DNA from: an uncultured beta proteobacterium
GTDB lineage: Bacteria; Pseudomonadota; Gammaproteobacteria; Burkholderiales; Burkholderiaceae_C
Assembly: GCA_903885415.1 (NCBI GenBank)
Contig: CAISIP010000616.1
Coordinates: 1-6,081, forward strand
Length of the DNA stretch: 6,081 bases
Direction of reading: 5' to 3'
In this document: positions 5,995 through 6,081 of the stretch, piece by piece
How positions within the stretch are numbered: the first letter of the stretch is position 1
How the letters are laid out: every line of letters starts with the position of its first letter
Notes under the pieces: generated by a model
Seen by the model: only the letters and a program-made list of their open reading frames with translations
Databases searched by the model: none
Told to the model about the DNA's origin: nothing
Made by a program: the position numbers and the translations under genes

Positions 5995-6055
5995 CACCGC
6001 ATGGCTTAGCACCCCCACCCCCACCCACGTCTTTCAATCCAGGAGAAGCACCCGT
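5995..6055 (+). promoter_or_regulatory. gcvT-gcvH spacer: C-rich tract and gcvH Shine-Dalgarno
   Basis: The 61-base spacer begins with a tract of C runs split by single A residues (about 6009-6028), with very few G on this strand. It ends with a strong Shine-Dalgarno, AGGAG at 6041-6045, 10 bases before the CTG proposed as the gcvH start. No stem-loop or promoter was recognised. C-rich, G-poor unstructured RNA is the type Rho binds, but a functional role here is speculative. Confidence 0.5.
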
Positions 6056-6081
6056 CTGGCAATCCAGTACACCGATGACCA
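6056..6081 (+). CDS. gcvH: Glycine cleavage system H protein, N-terminal fragment cut by window end
   Basis: The last bases read (M/L)-A-I-Q-Y-T-D-D-H/Q, matching the usual H-protein start of the type M-x-x-x-Y-T-x-D-H-E-W. GcvH is the lipoyl carrier that shuttles the aminomethyl group between GcvP and GcvT, and gcvH commonly follows gcvT. The family-like reading begins at CTG 6056 with AGGAG 10 bases upstream; no ATG, GTG or TTG is present at that point. The same frame stays open upstream to an ATG at 5981, inside the end of gcvT. That would add 25 residues (MSAADTAWLSTPTP...) with no Shine-Dalgarno and no resemblance to the family. Only 8-9 codons are visible, so the call rests on the short match plus gene order. 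Confidence 0.65.

Noticed and set aside
4783..6009. Ten-base exact repeat CATGGCTTAG before gcvT (4783) and before gcvH (6000)
   Set aside because: The positions are suggestive, both encoding Met-Ala-stop, but several 10-base repeats are expected by chance in 6 kb, and the flanks do not match.

Overview
This is a GC-rich window (by eye about 60 percent G+C or a little more) with all genes on the plus strand. It most resembles a betaproteobacterium, probably Burkholderiales. The grounds are a classic bacterial ETF-ubiquinone oxidoreductase, a DctPQM-type TRAP transporter, and a tandem glycine riboswitch ahead of gcvT. The GcvT also carries a C-terminal style (ERVPVREP, VSSGLLAP) that I associate with that order. 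The taxonomic call is inference from family resemblance.

Layout. Positions 1-1530 hold the 3' nine-tenths of an ETF-QO gene, cut by the left edge. A 122-base gap follows, with a GC hairpin on the stop codon and only a weak promoter candidate. Positions 1653-4504 hold a complete three-gene TRAP transporter: periplasmic binding protein, small membrane subunit and large membrane subunit. A stem-loop lies between the first two genes. Positions 4505-4824 have no protein gene and hold a two-aptamer glycine riboswitch with a linker hairpin and an expression platform. Positions 4825-5994 hold gcvT, which starts with TTG. Positions 5995-6055 are a C-rich spacer ending in a good Shine-Dalgarno sequence. 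The first residues of gcvH begin at about 6056, apparently on a CTG codon, and run off the right edge.

How it works together. ETF-QO passes electrons from flavin dehydrogenases (fatty-acid and amino-acid oxidation) via ETF to ubiquinone. The TRAP system imports an unknown organic acid using an ion gradient. The gcv operon degrades excess glycine to CO2, ammonia and methylene-tetrahydrofolate, and the riboswitch turns it on when glycine is high. The three units look like separate transcription units that lie side by side; nothing in the sequence proves a shared pathway.

The most interesting part is the riboswitch region. The gcvT ribosome-binding segment (4808-4819) is a near-copy of the 5' strand of the second aptamer's closing helix (4669-4681). 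The 3' strand of that helix can therefore pair with either, which gives a readable translational ON-switch. The linker between the aptamers carries a perfect 12-bp stem capped by a GCGA tetraloop. I found no mobile element, CRISPR array, tRNA or rRNA, and no wholly new system.
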